Assembly: GCF_013372625.1 (NCBI RefSeq)
Contig: NZ_JABXFD010000469.1
Span: forward strand, 1 to 64,000
Length of the DNA: 64,000 bases
Source of the DNA: Actinomadura sp. BRA 177
GTDB lineage: Bacteria > Actinomycetota > Actinomycetes > Streptosporangiales > Streptosporangiaceae
Reading direction: 5' to 3'
The notes beneath the pieces were generated by a model that was not told the origin of the DNA, searched no databases, and was given only the letters and a program-made list of their open reading frames with translations. A program made the position numbers and the translations under genes. Shown piece after piece: positions 1 to 8,023 of this stretch (positions are counted from its first letter, which is position 1; every line of letters begins with the position of its first letter).

Positions 1-19
1 AGAGGGGTATAAGAGACAG
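1..19 (+). other. Tn5/Nextera mosaic-end sequence (adapter remnant)
   Basis: The first 19 bases match the 19-bp Tn5 mosaic end used in Nextera libraries at 17 positions; the two differences are G for T at positions 4 and 6. Together with the fold-back that follows, this marks a contig end carrying library adapter, not genomic DNA. It should be trimmed. Confidence 0.85.
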
Positions 20-20
20 G

Positions 21-92
21 CTGGAGGTCATGCAGCGGCAGATCCTCGCCCGGCGGCGCACCGGCGAGGATCTGCCGCTGCATGACCTCCAG
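21..92. repeat. Perfect 30-bp inverted repeat (fold-back chimera)
   Basis: Bases 21-50 are the exact reverse complement of bases 63-92, separated by a 12-base loop (51-62). Both arms carry the coding sequence of the MerR gene, one in each orientation, and the left arm abuts the mosaic end. A 30/30 hairpin inside a coding sequence next to an adapter is best explained as a fold-back library or assembly artefact. The real gene is therefore reliable only to the right of about base 51. Confidence 0.85.
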
Positions 93-260
93 CCGTGCCA
101 GGTCGGCGGGCGTGTAGCGGCGGTGGCCGCCCGGGCTGCGTCCGCTCGGTCCGATCCCGTACCGGCGGTCCCAGGTGCGCAGGGTGGACGGTGCCACGCC
201 GAGGCGCTGTGCCACCGCGCCCACGCCCAGCCCGGCCTCCCGGTCCACCGGCCCGCCCAT
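51..260 (-). CDS. MerR-family transcriptional regulator, N-terminal part (truncated by contig end)
   Basis: Reading leftward from ATG at 260, with AAGGGAG 6-7 bases upstream, gives about 70 residues of a MerR winged helix-turn-helix: a VAQRLGV recognition region, then TLRTWDRRYGI, then GGHRRYTPADLARLEVM. This is the DNA-binding half of MerR proteins. The rest is lost at the assembly end. Neighbours (TspO, photolyase, flavin amine oxidase) are those usually linked to LitR/CarH, the B12-dependent light sensors of actinomycetes. The missing C-terminus would show a cobalamin-binding domain if that inference is right. Family assignment is from sequence; the LitR identity is inferred from context only. 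Confidence 0.75.
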
Positions 261-287
261 GCGTCCGCTCCCTTGGTTCCGCCCCGG

Positions 288-304
288 ATCGCACAGCGTG
301 CGAT
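288..304. promoter_or_regulatory. Palindromic operator candidate between merR and tspO
   Basis: ATCGCAC and its exact reverse complement GTGCGAT are separated by three bases (AGC). The 17-bp element lies in the 134-base divergent intergenic region, 28 bases upstream of the merR start and about 90 upstream of tspO. Position and symmetry suit an autoregulated MerR/LitR site controlling both directions. No experimental basis. Confidence 0.45.
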
Positions 305-394
305 CTGCCTGGTCTTCGCCGGAACTCTATGCGCCGGTTTCACCTCGGCGCCTGGGACGTGTGCAGGTGCCGCCGCCACGGGAAGGGGCAGGCC

Positions 395-925
395 ATGAAA
401 CCGGCGAAGAAGCTGAAGCGGCGGCCGACGGCCGGAGGGTGGCGGACGTACGCGGCAACAACCACGGCTGTGACGGCGACGGCGGCCATCGGCTCCAAGG
501 CGGTCAACGCCAACAGCGTCTGGTACCGCTCGCTGTCCAAGCCGCCGTGGCAGCCGCCGTCCTGGACGTTCGGGCTGGTGTGGACGCCTCTGTACGCCTC
601 GATCGCATGGGCGGGCGGACATGCTCTGCTGCGGGCGCGGGAACGCCACCGCCGCGCGCTGGCCACCAGTCTGGGGCTCAACCTGCTGCTGAACGCCGCG
701 TGGAACCAGCTGTTCTTCGGCCGGCGCAGCACCAAGGCCGGGCTGGCGGGGACGGTACTGCTCGACATCAGCAACGCCGACCTGATCCGCCGCACGGCCG
801 GCATCGACGCCGCGGCGGCCGGTGCGCTGGTCCCGTACGCGGCATGGTGCGCGTTCGCCACAGCGCTGAACGCCGACATCGCGCGTCGCAACCGTCAGGC
901 CACGGCGGCCAAGCAGCCGGGCTGA
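395..925 (+). CDS. TspO/MBR family membrane protein
   Basis: A 176-residue protein of the TspO/MBR (tryptophan-rich sensory protein) family, a five-helix membrane protein that binds porphyrins and related molecules and is tied to oxidative and light stress. Seen: WYRSLSKPPWQPPSWTF and VWTPLYA after the first membrane segment, LNAAWNQLFFGRR in the middle helices, and a tryptophan-poor C-terminus ending in a helix with AWCAFATALN. The open frame extends further upstream, but ATG 395 has a GGAAGGGG ribosome site and fits family length. The N-terminus (about 20 residues) is unusually basic. It is divergent from the merR gene and shares its promoter region. Confidence 0.85.
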   Translation: MKPAKKLKRRPTAGGWRTYAATTTAVTATAAIGSKAVNANSVWYRSLSKPPWQPPSWTFGLVWTPLYASIAWAGGHALLRARERHRRALATSLGLNLLLNAAWNQLFFGRRSTKAGLAGTVLLDISNADLIRRTAGIDAAAAGALVPYAAWCAFATALNADIARRNRQATAAKQPG

Positions 926-1077
926 GAGTATGGGCACACGGTCTCATACTGGGGAGCCGCCGGCGAAGCCCTTGACAGTCGGTTCGGCATCGCCCAACGC
1001 CACTGATTCACTCGTCAAGCACCGTATGGATGCATGAGACGGCAACCGGCCGCAGATGCTGCTCCGAAGTATCGTTG

Positions 1078-2373
1078 ATGAGCACCTCGATCATGCTGTT
1101 CACCCGCGATCTGCGGGTGCACGACAATCCCGCTCTGGCCGCCGCGTGCGAGGCCGAACACGTCGTTCCGGCGTTCGTCTTCGATGACGCGATCCTGGCC
1201 GGATCGTTCGCCGCGCCCAACCGCGTCCGGTTCCTGCGGGAAAGCCTTGCCGACCTCCGGACATCCCTTCGCATGCTGGGTGGCGACCTGGTGGTGCGGC
1301 GGGGTGATCCAGCCGCGGAGGTCGCCCGCCTGGCCACGGACACCGGCGCCGACTCGCTCTTCCTCGCCGGCGAACGCTCGGCCTACGGGACACGGCGTCT
1401 CGGCCGCCTCTGCGACCTGGACTTGAAGGTCTCAGCGCTCCCCGGCATCACGGTCGTCCCGCCCGGAGACCTGACCCCGGCGACCGGCGACCACTACCGG
1501 GTGTTCACCCCGTACTGGCGGGCCTGGGACTCGGCCCATTGGCGTCCGATCGCGGAAACGCCCACGCGGATGCGCCTGCCCGCCGGCGTCGACTCGGGAG
1601 AACTACCGACGCACCTGGCATCAGGGGCACCGTCCCCCGGCCTCGCACCCGGCGGCGAAACGGCAGGACGCGCCCGCCTCGCGGCATGGCGGGACGAGGA
1701 CGCCGCCGCCTACGAACGCGTCCGCGACGATCTCGCCGCCGACCGCACGTCCCGGCTCAGCCCCTACCTCAAGTTCGGCTGCGTCTCACCGCTGGAGGTG
1801 GCGGAGGCGGGCCCGGACGGATTCCGGCGCCAGCTCGCGTGGCGCGACTTCCACCATCAGGTCGCCGCCGCCTTCCCCGCACTGCCCAGGAGCGACTACC
1901 GGCCGCGCGGACGAAGCTGGAACCGGGACCAGGAAGCCCTCGCTGCTTGGCGGGACGGCATGACCGGCGTCCCGATCGTCGACGCCGGGATGCGGCAACT
2001 GAGAGCCGAGGGCTACATGCACAACCGCGCCCGCCTGATCACCGCCTCATTCCTGACCCGTGGCCTGGGCATCGACTGGCGGGACGGCCTGCGCCACTTC
2101 AACGACTGGCTCACCGACGGCGACATCGCCGACAACGCGGGAAACTGGCAGTGGGTGGCCGGCACAGGCAACAGCACCCGGCCCGGCCAGACCATGAACG
2201 TGCTGCGCCAGGCGTCCCGCTTCGACCCCCGCGGCGACTACGTCCGCAGATACGTCCCCGAACTCGCCGCCATCGAAGGCGCCAGCGTCCATCGCCCCTG
2301 GACACGGCCCGACGCTCGCATCGACTACCCACCGCCCATCGTCGATGCCGATCGTCCGGCGAACCTCACTTGA
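1078..2373 (+). CDS. phr: Cryptochrome/deoxyribodipyrimidine photolyase
   Basis: A 431-residue DNA photolyase that repairs cyclobutane pyrimidine dimers with blue light and reduced FAD. Seen: the N-terminal alpha/beta antenna domain beginning FTRDLRVHDNP (residues 7-17). The helical FAD-binding domain runs from about 281 to 400, with MRQLRAEGYMHNRAR, HFNDWLTDGDIADN and NWQWVAGTG (about 355-363), which contact FAD and the lesion. Length fits class I CPD photolyases. The frame opens at 1030, but homology starts at MSTSIMLFTRD, so ATG 1078 is chosen; its ribosome site is weak. The 3' end overlaps the convergent DUF3140 gene by 8 bases. Clustered with a MerR gene, it is probably light-induced. 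Confidence 0.92.
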   Translation: MSTSIMLFTRDLRVHDNPALAAACEAEHVVPAFVFDDAILAGSFAAPNRVRFLRESLADLRTSLRMLGGDLVVRRGDPAAEVARLATDTGADSLFLAGERSAYGTRRLGRLCDLDLKVSALPGITVVPPGDLTPATGDHYRVFTPYWRAWDSAHWRPIAETPTRMRLPAGVDSGELPTHLASGAPSPGLAPGGETAGRARLAAWRDEDAAAYERVRDDLAADRTSRLSPYLKFGCVSPLEVAEAGPDGFRRQLAWRDFHHQVAAAFPALPRSDYRPRGRSWNRDQEALAAWRDGMTGVPIVDAGMRQLRAEGYMHNRARLITASFLTRGLGIDWRDGLRHFNDWLTDGDIADNAGNWQWVAGTGNSTRPGQTMNVLRQASRFDPRGDYVRRYVPELAAIEGASVHRPWTRPDARIDYPPPIVDADRPANLT

Positions 2374-2692
2374 GCGGGTCGTGGCCCCAGTTCATCAGCG
2401 AGTAACGCCACCTGGTGTCGGTGACGTCGCCGGACGGACGCTGGGCGAGGTGGCGATGGACATACCCGCTCACCTTGCGCATGTGCGCGTAGTCCTGCTC
2501 GGTCAGGTCCGACCTGTTCGTGCGCAGCAGATCGACGATCCGGCGGCCGGACGCGTGGCCCGTCGACTCGCCGCCGCCGTCCTTCTGGCCGACCGACCGC
2601 GACTCCTCGGTCTCCAGCCACCGCTCCAGTTCCTTGGCCGTCATGTTCACGGCCTCACCGAACCCGGCCGCCGCCTCCCCCTCGGCGCTCAC
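2366..2692 (-). CDS. DUF3140 domain protein
   Basis: A 108-residue small protein matching DUF3140. Seen: TAKELERWLETEESRSVGQ, GGGESTGHASGRRIVDLLR, DYAHMRKVSGYVHRHLAQRP and the family-typical ending WRYSLMNWGHDPLK. Function is unknown; the family is common in actinomycetes beside DUF2945 genes. Its start overlaps the stop of the upstream DUF2945 gene by 4 bases (ATGA), so the two are translationally coupled. The conserved core starts around residue 16 (MTAKELE), so a shorter start at that Met is possible. Confidence 0.85.
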   Translation of the reverse strand: MSAEGEAAAGFGEAVNMTAKELERWLETEESRSVGQKDGGGESTGHASGRRIVDLLRTNRSDLTEQDYAHMRKVSGYVHRHLAQRPSGDVTDTRWRYSLMNWGHDPLK

Positions 2693-2922
2693 TTCGAACC
2701 CTTCCGCTTGCGCAGCGCCGAACCCTTGTGGACGGCCTTCTTCCCGCTCTTCTCACTGCGCACGAGGTACTGCGGCTCCTCGGGCGAGGCCGCGACGGTG
2801 CGGCCGGCCTCCTTACGGCGGTCGGTGATCTTCTCCTCCACGCGGCCCTCGGCCGTGGAGCCGTGGCTGCGCCACGTGACCTCGTCGCCCACGGCCGGTT
2901 CCTTCTTGCCCTTATCGCTCAT
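2689..2922 (-). CDS. DUF2945 domain protein (TUDOR-like, hypervirulence-associated family)
   Basis: A 77-residue protein with the DUF2945 signature: VGDEVTWRSHGSTAEGRVEEKI near the N-terminus, then EEPQYLVRSEKSGKKAVHKGSAL. The fold is a small beta barrel of the TUDOR type; the biochemical role is not known. The frame is open further upstream, but ATG 2922 fits family length. It is the first gene of a two-gene operon with DUF3140 and divergent from the gene at 2991. Confidence 0.85.
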   Translation of the reverse strand: MSDKGKKEPAVGDEVTWRSHGSTAEGRVEEKITDRRKEAGRTVAASPEEPQYLVRSEKSGKKAVHKGSALRKRKGSK

Positions 2923-2990
2923 ATGGGTCGCGGTACCCGCCGCCGGGCGCGGGTAGTCACCACGAAACAGCTGGTCAACGAGGGATTGAG

Positions 2991-3404
2991 ATGCCTTCAG
3001 ATTCCACTGCCGAACGCTTTGAGTTCGCCTTCGACCGCCGGTTGGCCCGTCCGCTGGCACTGCTCGGGATCCGGCCGGACACCTGCCGCCTCCTGCTCAC
3101 CGCGTCCTGGCTGGAGGTCCGCTTCGGCCCCTGGACGGTGCGGACGCCCCTCGACAACGTGGCCGGCGCCGAACTCACCGGACCGTTCAAGGTCTGGAAG
3201 GTCATCGGCGCGCGCATGTCGATGGCCGACCGCGGGCTCACGTTCGGCACCAACACCGAACAGGGCGTCTGCATCCGCTTCCACCAGCCGGTTCGCGGCA
3301 TCGAGCCGTCCGGCGTGCTCCGCCACCCGGGACTGACCCTCACCATCGCCGACCCGCCCACGGTGGCCCACCGGCTACGGGAGATCTCAGCGGCTTCGCG
3401 ATAG
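2991..3404 (+). CDS. Conserved hypothetical protein of actinomycetes
   Basis: A 137-residue soluble protein I cannot assign to a named domain. It contains WLEVRFGPWTVRTPLDNV, FKVWKVIGARMSMADRGLTFGTN, VCIRFHQPVRGIEPSG and HPGLTLTIADP, a beta-rich pattern resembling bacterial PH-like domains. It has no signal peptide or membrane segment. It is divergent from the DUF2945 gene across 68 bases, and its stop overlaps the convergent oxidoreductase gene by 18 bases. Confidence 0.7.
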   Translation: MPSDSTAERFEFAFDRRLARPLALLGIRPDTCRLLLTASWLEVRFGPWTVRTPLDNVAGAELTGPFKVWKVIGARMSMADRGLTFGTNTEQGVCIRFHQPVRGIEPSGVLRHPGLTLTIADPPTVAHRLREISAASR

Positions 3405-4637
3405 CCGTTTCCGGCGGACGGTGCGAACGCCATCGGCCAGAACGGCTTCAGCGGCTCGGCGCCCGGAGACCAGGGCACCCTGGATGGACCCGGTATCCCG
3501 GTGGTCGCCGCAGACGTACCGTCCGCCGCCCATCCGTACCGGGCGGCGCAGCGGCAGGGGCGGCGGCATCGCCGGAAGAGCCGCCTTGACCCGGTACGAC
3601 GTGATGGGCCGCCACGTCGAGGTGTCGCCGTAGATCTCGGTCAGCCGCTCCCGCACCGCCGGCTCGTCGGCGTCCGCACCGAGCACGGACGTCGAAATGA
3701 GCGCGCGGCCGTCCAGTGAGTACTCGGGAGCCGCGTCGGTGAGGACGAGCGTGTCGGTGATGATCCCTTCGGCGTCGACGATCTGTACGGCCTCCTGCAG
3801 CGGAGACGCCGGGGCCGCGTGGTAGAAGGTCGTGACCGAGCGCATCACCGGAGCCTCGATTTCGGGCACGAGCGTCGCCGCGCGGTCGGGGTCGGTCGCG
3901 ACGACCACGGCTGCCGCCTCGATCGTCTCGCCGTCGTCCGTCATCACCCCTTCGCCGGTGACCTGCCGCACGGCGGTTCGCAATGCCACCGTCCCGGCGG
4001 GTAGCCGGGCCGCCAACTGGCCCGGGATCTGGCCCATGCCGAGCGCGGGGACGCACAGGGTGCCGCGCGCGAAGGACCGCCAGATCAGATGGAAGAAGCG
4101 GCTGGAGGTCTCCAGTTCCCGTTCCAGCAGCACCCCGGCCAGGAACGGCCGCAGCATCTTCTCCACCATCTCGTCCGAGACGCCCCAGTAGTGCAGTTCC
4201 TCGGCCGTGTCGCGCTCCGCACCGTCCCGAATCCAGGACCCCGGGACCAGCACATCGCGGGCCGTCATCTCGGCCAGTGCCGCCTTGTCCCGAACAGAAC
4301 CGACATCCGCGAAGGCACCGCTCAACGCATGCCGCGGGTGCCGCCAGGGCAGCATCACGCGCTCACACCGTCCCTCCCGGAAGATCAGCAGCCCGGACGC
4401 GAACGCACGCAGATCCAGGGCCTTCAGATCCAGGACGCGCCGCACCTCCGGGTAGGCGGTGTTGAAGACCTGGAAACCCCGGTCGAGACGGAAGCCGTCG
4501 ACGACATCGGTGCGCACTCGGCCGCCGACGCCGTCCGAGGCCTCCAGCACCCGGACGGGGACACCGGCCTCGTGCAGCCGCACGGCGCAGGCCAGCCCGG
4601 CCAGCCCCGCCCCCACGACGATCACAGCATCGGACAT
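3387..4637 (-). CDS. FAD-dependent oxidoreductase (amine oxidase / phytoene desaturase-like)
   Basis: A 416-residue flavoprotein. The N-terminus holds the dinucleotide-binding motif VVGAGLAGLACA (about residues 7-18), followed by the acidic strand end (VLEAS) and GGRVRT, typical of the NAD(P)-binding/amine-oxidase superfamily that includes carotenoid desaturases. The C-terminus has YVCGDHRDTGSIQGALVSGRRAAEAV, the usual FAD-binding helix. The substrate cannot be read from sequence. Relatives in actinomycete light-response clusters lie next to photolyase genes, so a role in pigment or oxidative metabolism is plausible. Transcribed alone, with its stop overlapping the convergent gene at 2991 by 18 bases. 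Confidence 0.85.
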   Translation of the reverse strand: MSDAVIVVGAGLAGLACAVRLHEAGVPVRVLEASDGVGGRVRTDVVDGFRLDRGFQVFNTAYPEVRRVLDLKALDLRAFASGLLIFREGRCERVMLPWRHPRHALSGAFADVGSVRDKAALAEMTARDVLVPGSWIRDGAERDTAEELHYWGVSDEMVEKMLRPFLAGVLLERELETSSRFFHLIWRSFARGTLCVPALGMGQIPGQLAARLPAGTVALRTAVRQVTGEGVMTDDGETIEAAAVVVATDPDRAATLVPEIEAPVMRSVTTFYHAAPASPLQEAVQIVDAEGIITDTLVLTDAAPEYSLDGRALISTSVLGADADEPAVRERLTEIYGDTSTWRPITSYRVKAALPAMPPPLPLRRPVRMGGGRYVCGDHRDTGSIQGALVSGRRAAEAVLADGVRTVRRKRLSRSR

Positions 4638-4816
4638 CTGCCCACCCCCGCCTTGCGTTCCGGCCGATTCCGACCGTCACCATGCCCACCTGGCGGACGG
4701 TCACTCGGCCGCCGACCGCGCTCCGGCACCGGGACCGTGCGGGGCGGGCAAAGTTCACTTAACGCGGGCTTGTGCAGGTCAGAGGGGGGTACGGGCGCAC
4801 CGACGAAGGGGGAGAA

Positions 4817-5113
4817 ATGATCGGCACACTGCACAGGTGGGGCGTGAAGTCCAACCTCATGTACACGGCGGGCATCGCCTCGGTCGGGCTGGCGTTCGCG
4901 TCCTGGGCGGCGTCCAACCGGCTGGAGGCCGCGGGCCTGGAGCGCGCCGACCGGTGGGGCATCTTCATCGGCGAATGGGCCCCGACCTTCTTCGGCATGG
5001 GGATCGCCCTGCGCACGGAGGAGATGCGGGACGAGGTCGTGATGGAGGCATCAGGGCAACGCGGCTCGATTGACGAGAAGGTCACCACGTCGCCCTCCGC
5101 CGCGATGCGGTAG
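4817..5113 (+). CDS. Small membrane protein, unknown
   Basis: A 98-residue protein with two hydrophobic segments: residues 15-32 (YTAGIASVGLAFASWAAS) and about 48-65 (WGIFIGEWAPTFFGMGIAL). Polar ends include an acidic stretch RTEEMRDEVVMEASG. ATG 4817 is chosen because GGGGGAGAA sits right before it, although the frame opens at 4772. Similar small proteins accompany TspO/photolyase clusters, but I cannot name a domain. Divergent from the flavoprotein gene. Confidence 0.65.
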   Translation: MIGTLHRWGVKSNLMYTAGIASVGLAFASWAASNRLEAAGLERADRWGIFIGEWAPTFFGMGIALRTEEMRDEVVMEASGQRGSIDEKVTTSPSAAMR

Positions 5114-5256
5114 TCACGGCGGGTCCCGGCGGGTTCGGCCACGCCTGCGAGCACGGTGCAACCGTTCGGCCACCCGGTTCCGAAGAAGGTGCAGAACCTT
5201 TCGGACGACGTTGGAGGAACAGTGCACTCCCGACATCGTGTGCACGGGCGGCGTTG

Positions 5257-5403
5257 ATGGGGGCGGGCGGTCCGGTCGTTGTGATCGGGGCGGGTCTGTC
5301 CGGATTGTCGGCGGCGATCCGTCGCCGCGCTGCCGTCGCCGACGCCGACCGCACCTCGTTCACCTCCGGGCGAGGAATGGTTTTTCCTGGTCAGAAAGGG
5401 TAG
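5257..5403 (+). pseudogene. Remnant of an FAD-binding oxidoreductase (CrtI-like) N-terminus
   Basis: Starting at ATG 5257, 48 codons read MGAGG followed by PVVVIGAGLSGLSAA, an unmistakable Rossmann dinucleotide motif. The sequence then decays (IRRRAAVADADR) and stops at TAG 5401. No further homology follows before the next gene. This looks like the truncated start of a second flavoprotein, most like phytoene desaturases or amine oxidases. The exact parent family is uncertain because only the nucleotide-binding motif survives. Confidence 0.55.
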
Positions 5404-5464
5404 GCCACGGCGCGTCAACCCGCCGGGAGTCGAGTGGGGCAACGGGCGATCATCGGGGGACGCG

Positions 5465-6928
5465 ATGCGAACACGTGCGCGGCGCCGCGTGCGTGCGGTG
5501 CGGTGGCCCGTGGGCATGGGCCTGGCGGCGTGGCGGTGGCTGCGGCGTTCCCGCGGGGTACCGCGGCGCAGGCTGCACACGGAGGTGGAGTCGGAGATCG
5601 ACCGGCTGCCGCAGCGTGGCGGGGACCGGGTGCAGGGGCCGCGGCAGGGCGTCGGGCCGCTCTACCAGCGGCGTTACACGGTCCGGATCGCCGGCAGTCC
5701 GCTGACCGCCGCAGAACTGATCGACCGCGTGGCCGCCGACCTCAACGCCGCTTCACCGGTAGAGGTCGCGGTTTTCGACAAGACCTCGGGGGCGTCCCGG
5801 CCCTTGGCGATAGGAGACGAGTACGTCGTCCACATGCCGGGGCCCTGGAACTGTCCGGTCCGAGTCGTGGAACGCGCACCGGCGTCATTCCGTTTAGTGA
5901 CGCTGAGCGGCCACCTGGAGGCCGGGGAGATCGAGTTCCGCGTGGACGAAGCCCGGGAAGACGGCCTTGTATTCATCATCGAGTCCTGGGCGCGAAGCGG
6001 CGACCGGCTGGCAGAGATTCTCTACGAAGGCGTGGGCATCGCGAAGGAAATGCAGCTGCACATGTGGACGCATTTCTGCACCCGGGTCGCCGAGTTGTCC
6101 GGCGGCACCATGATCGGCGACGTGGAAGTACAGACCGAACGGGTGGACGTTGCCGACGCCGGCCAGGGGCAGCAGCTGGTCGAACATGCGGTCACCGCGG
6201 CGTTCGCGCGAACCTTCGCCCTGGCGGCGCGACTGCGCGACCGGCCCCTGCATCCCAAGGGACTCGTGTTCGACGCCGCACTCGTCCTGCACGGGACGTC
6301 CCAGCACTGGGGCGTCCCATTCCTGGACGAACGCACGGAACTGCGAGGTGAGGTGCGGCTCTCCCGCGCGATCGGATTGCCGCCGCCACTGCCGGACCTG
6401 CTGGGCTTGGCACTGCGCTGGCGGCAACCATCGACCGGCGACGCCGGGGCCGAAGCCACCGCCGAACTGCTGCTGGCCACGACCGGGCACACAACGCTGG
6501 GCCGCCACCTGCTACGTCCCGCGACCCACTGGAGTCCGACCTTCTACGGTTCTCTGCTCGCATACCAGGCCGGCGACCGCCGCATCCTGCTGGGCGCGGT
6601 CGCACGGCGGCACCAGACCGTCCCGGCCGATCTCGCAGCGCTCGCACGCTCCGTGGACGAGCAGCCGCTACTCCTCGACCTCGTGGTGGCGACCGGATTC
6701 GGCCCATGGGAGCGATTCGGTGAACTGCGGATCCTGGGGCCCGCACGTGGCGATGACCACGAATCGATGCGCTTCAACCCCGCCAGGAATCCCATCCGGG
6801 GCCTGCCTCCCGCAGGGCTCTTCCAGCAGGTACGCGGCCCCACCTACGACGCCGTCCAGCACACCGCTCGCCGCACCGGGGATCCACGGCCCGCGCAACG
6901 TCGCCAACCGGAAAGGACAGCCCCATGA
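5465..6928 (+). CDS. DUF1990 protein fused to a catalase/phosphodiesterase-like domain
   Basis: A 487-residue two-domain protein. Residues about 45-215 form a DUF1990 (UPF0548) domain: LYQRRYTVRI, PLAIGDEYVVHMPGPWNCPVRV, a conserved GEIEFRV strand and IESWARSGDRLAEILY. Residues about 235-405 resemble actinobacterial proteins usually labelled phosphodiesterase or catalase-related: HPKGLVFDAALVLHG, WGVPFLDE, VRLSRAIGLPPPLPDLLGLALR and LLRPATHWSPTFYGSLLAYQAG. Activity is unknown for both halves. It overlaps the next gene, another DUF1990 protein, by 4 bases. A basic, hydrophobic N-terminus (residues 1-35) may be a membrane anchor. Confidence 0.75.
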   Translation: MRTRARRRVRAVRWPVGMGLAAWRWLRRSRGVPRRRLHTEVESEIDRLPQRGGDRVQGPRQGVGPLYQRRYTVRIAGSPLTAAELIDRVAADLNAASPVEVAVFDKTSGASRPLAIGDEYVVHMPGPWNCPVRVVERAPASFRLVTLSGHLEAGEIEFRVDEAREDGLVFIIESWARSGDRLAEILYEGVGIAKEMQLHMWTHFCTRVAELSGGTMIGDVEVQTERVDVADAGQGQQLVEHAVTAAFARTFALAARLRDRPLHPKGLVFDAALVLHGTSQHWGVPFLDERTELRGEVRLSRAIGLPPPLPDLLGLALRWRQPSTGDAGAEATAELLLATTGHTTLGRHLLRPATHWSPTFYGSLLAYQAGDRRILLGAVARRHQTVPADLAALARSVDEQPLLLDLVVATGFGPWERFGELRILGPARGDDHESMRFNPARNPIRGLPPAGLFQQVRGPTYDAVQHTARRTGDPRPAQRRQPERTAP

Positions 6929-7584
6929 AAGGGAGCGCCCGCGTCCAGCGGCGGATGCTGCGCCGACACGCCGACCTGAGCAAGCTTCCCCTCAACTTCG
7001 ATCCGCGCCGGCACGACATGAGCAGGCCGGAGGACGGCTGGCACGTCGATGACTACCGGCAGCCGCTGCCGGCCGAGCCGCCCGGCCCGCCGACCCCCGG
7101 CGGAAGCTGGGAGACCGCCAGCCGCCTGGTACGCGACTACGCATACGCCGATCCGGCCATCATCCGGGAAGTCCACCGGTCGGGGCCTCCCGAACCGGGC
7201 CAGGACATGCTCCTGCAAGGCCGCTTCTACGGGCTGCGCTTTTACCTCGGGCTGCGCATCGGCAACGTCGTCGACGGATACATCGAGCGAAACGGCCGCC
7301 AGGCGCGAGTGTACGGCTGGAACTACCGGACCCTGAAAGGACACCTCGAACGCGGCCAGATGGACCAGGAAGTCCGCAAATGGCTCGACACCGGCGAGGT
7401 GGAATTCCATATCCACGTCTTCTCGCAACGAGGGACCATCGCCAACCCCATCATCCGCCTCGGCTTCATCCTCTTCGGCCGCGTCACCCAGGTCAGGTTC
7501 TACGGACGAGCATGCCGGCGCATGAAGAAACTGACAAAGGCCGCACTCGCCACCCCAACGGCAGACCCCGAACGAGAAACCTGA
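6925..7584 (+). CDS. DUF1990 domain protein
   Basis: A 219-residue protein whose core (about 85-205) is a second DUF1990 domain: DYAYADPAIIREV, GRFYGLRFYLGLRIGNVVDG, ARVYGWNYRTLKGHLERGQMD, VEFHIHVFSQRG and RLGFILFGRVTQVRFYGRACRRM. The WNYRTLKGHLE and RFYGRA motifs are much better kept than in the fused gene upstream, so the two are diverged paralogues. ATGA overlap (6925-6928) indicates one operon and coupled translation. Biochemical function is unknown. Confidence 0.8.
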   Translation: MKGSARVQRRMLRRHADLSKLPLNFDPRRHDMSRPEDGWHVDDYRQPLPAEPPGPPTPGGSWETASRLVRDYAYADPAIIREVHRSGPPEPGQDMLLQGRFYGLRFYLGLRIGNVVDGYIERNGRQARVYGWNYRTLKGHLERGQMDQEVRKWLDTGEVEFHIHVFSQRGTIANPIIRLGFILFGRVTQVRFYGRACRRMKKLTKAALATPTADPERET

Positions 7585-7779
7585 CCTGTGCCAATTTGGT
7601 GCGCAGGTCCGTGGTCGGCGTGGATGCTCCGGAACACACGGTGAAGGTCGTCGGGGAGCGGTTCGGCGGCGGTGACAATGTGGCCCGGCCCGGTATCGAT
7701 CCGGCGGTAGCGAGCCGCGCCGTGACGAGTGCAGGACCTGCACCACCGGGGCCCAGGGCCTTCTCTAAACGGCGCAGGG

Positions 7780-7960
7780 AGTGCGGACGGCGTCGGCGAT
7801 GTTGTAGGCGTCGCGGGCGTCGGCGACGGGCGGCGCGCCGATCGATGCGGGCTGGTCGACCACACCAGCACCCGGCCGTGCGGGCCGAGCCACGTGAACA
7901 GAGCGCGCAGCCGCTGCTCGTCGTTGGGCAGCGGCCTGTCGTGCAGCTCGGCGCCCACTC
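7780..7960 (-). pseudogene. IS110-family transposase remnant
   Basis: On the minus strand one frame reads LPNDEQRLRALFTWLGPHGRVLV. After a one-base shift it continues VVDQPASIGAPPVA, then jumps to DARDAYNIADAVRT. These are consecutive blocks of the IS110 DEDD transposase N-terminal domain, with the stretch between GAPPVA and DARDA deleted. No terminal repeats or C-terminal Tnp domain remain. The flanking 7585-7779 shows no gene I can support. Confidence 0.6.
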
Positions 7961-8023
7961 GGCGGGCCCATCGCCAAGGCCGAACGATTCACTGAACGAC
8001 TCTGAGGAGCCTGTTCAGGCGAC

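Noticed and set aside
21..92. 30-bp inverted repeat as a transcription terminator or transposon end
   Set aside because: It lies within coding sequence, is perfectly symmetrical and directly follows a sequencing adapter; artefact is the simpler explanation.
927..950. AGTATG/CATACT inverted repeat after tspO as a terminator or operator
   Set aside because: Only 6-bp arms with a 12-base spacer; too weak to call, although it could be part of the phr control region.
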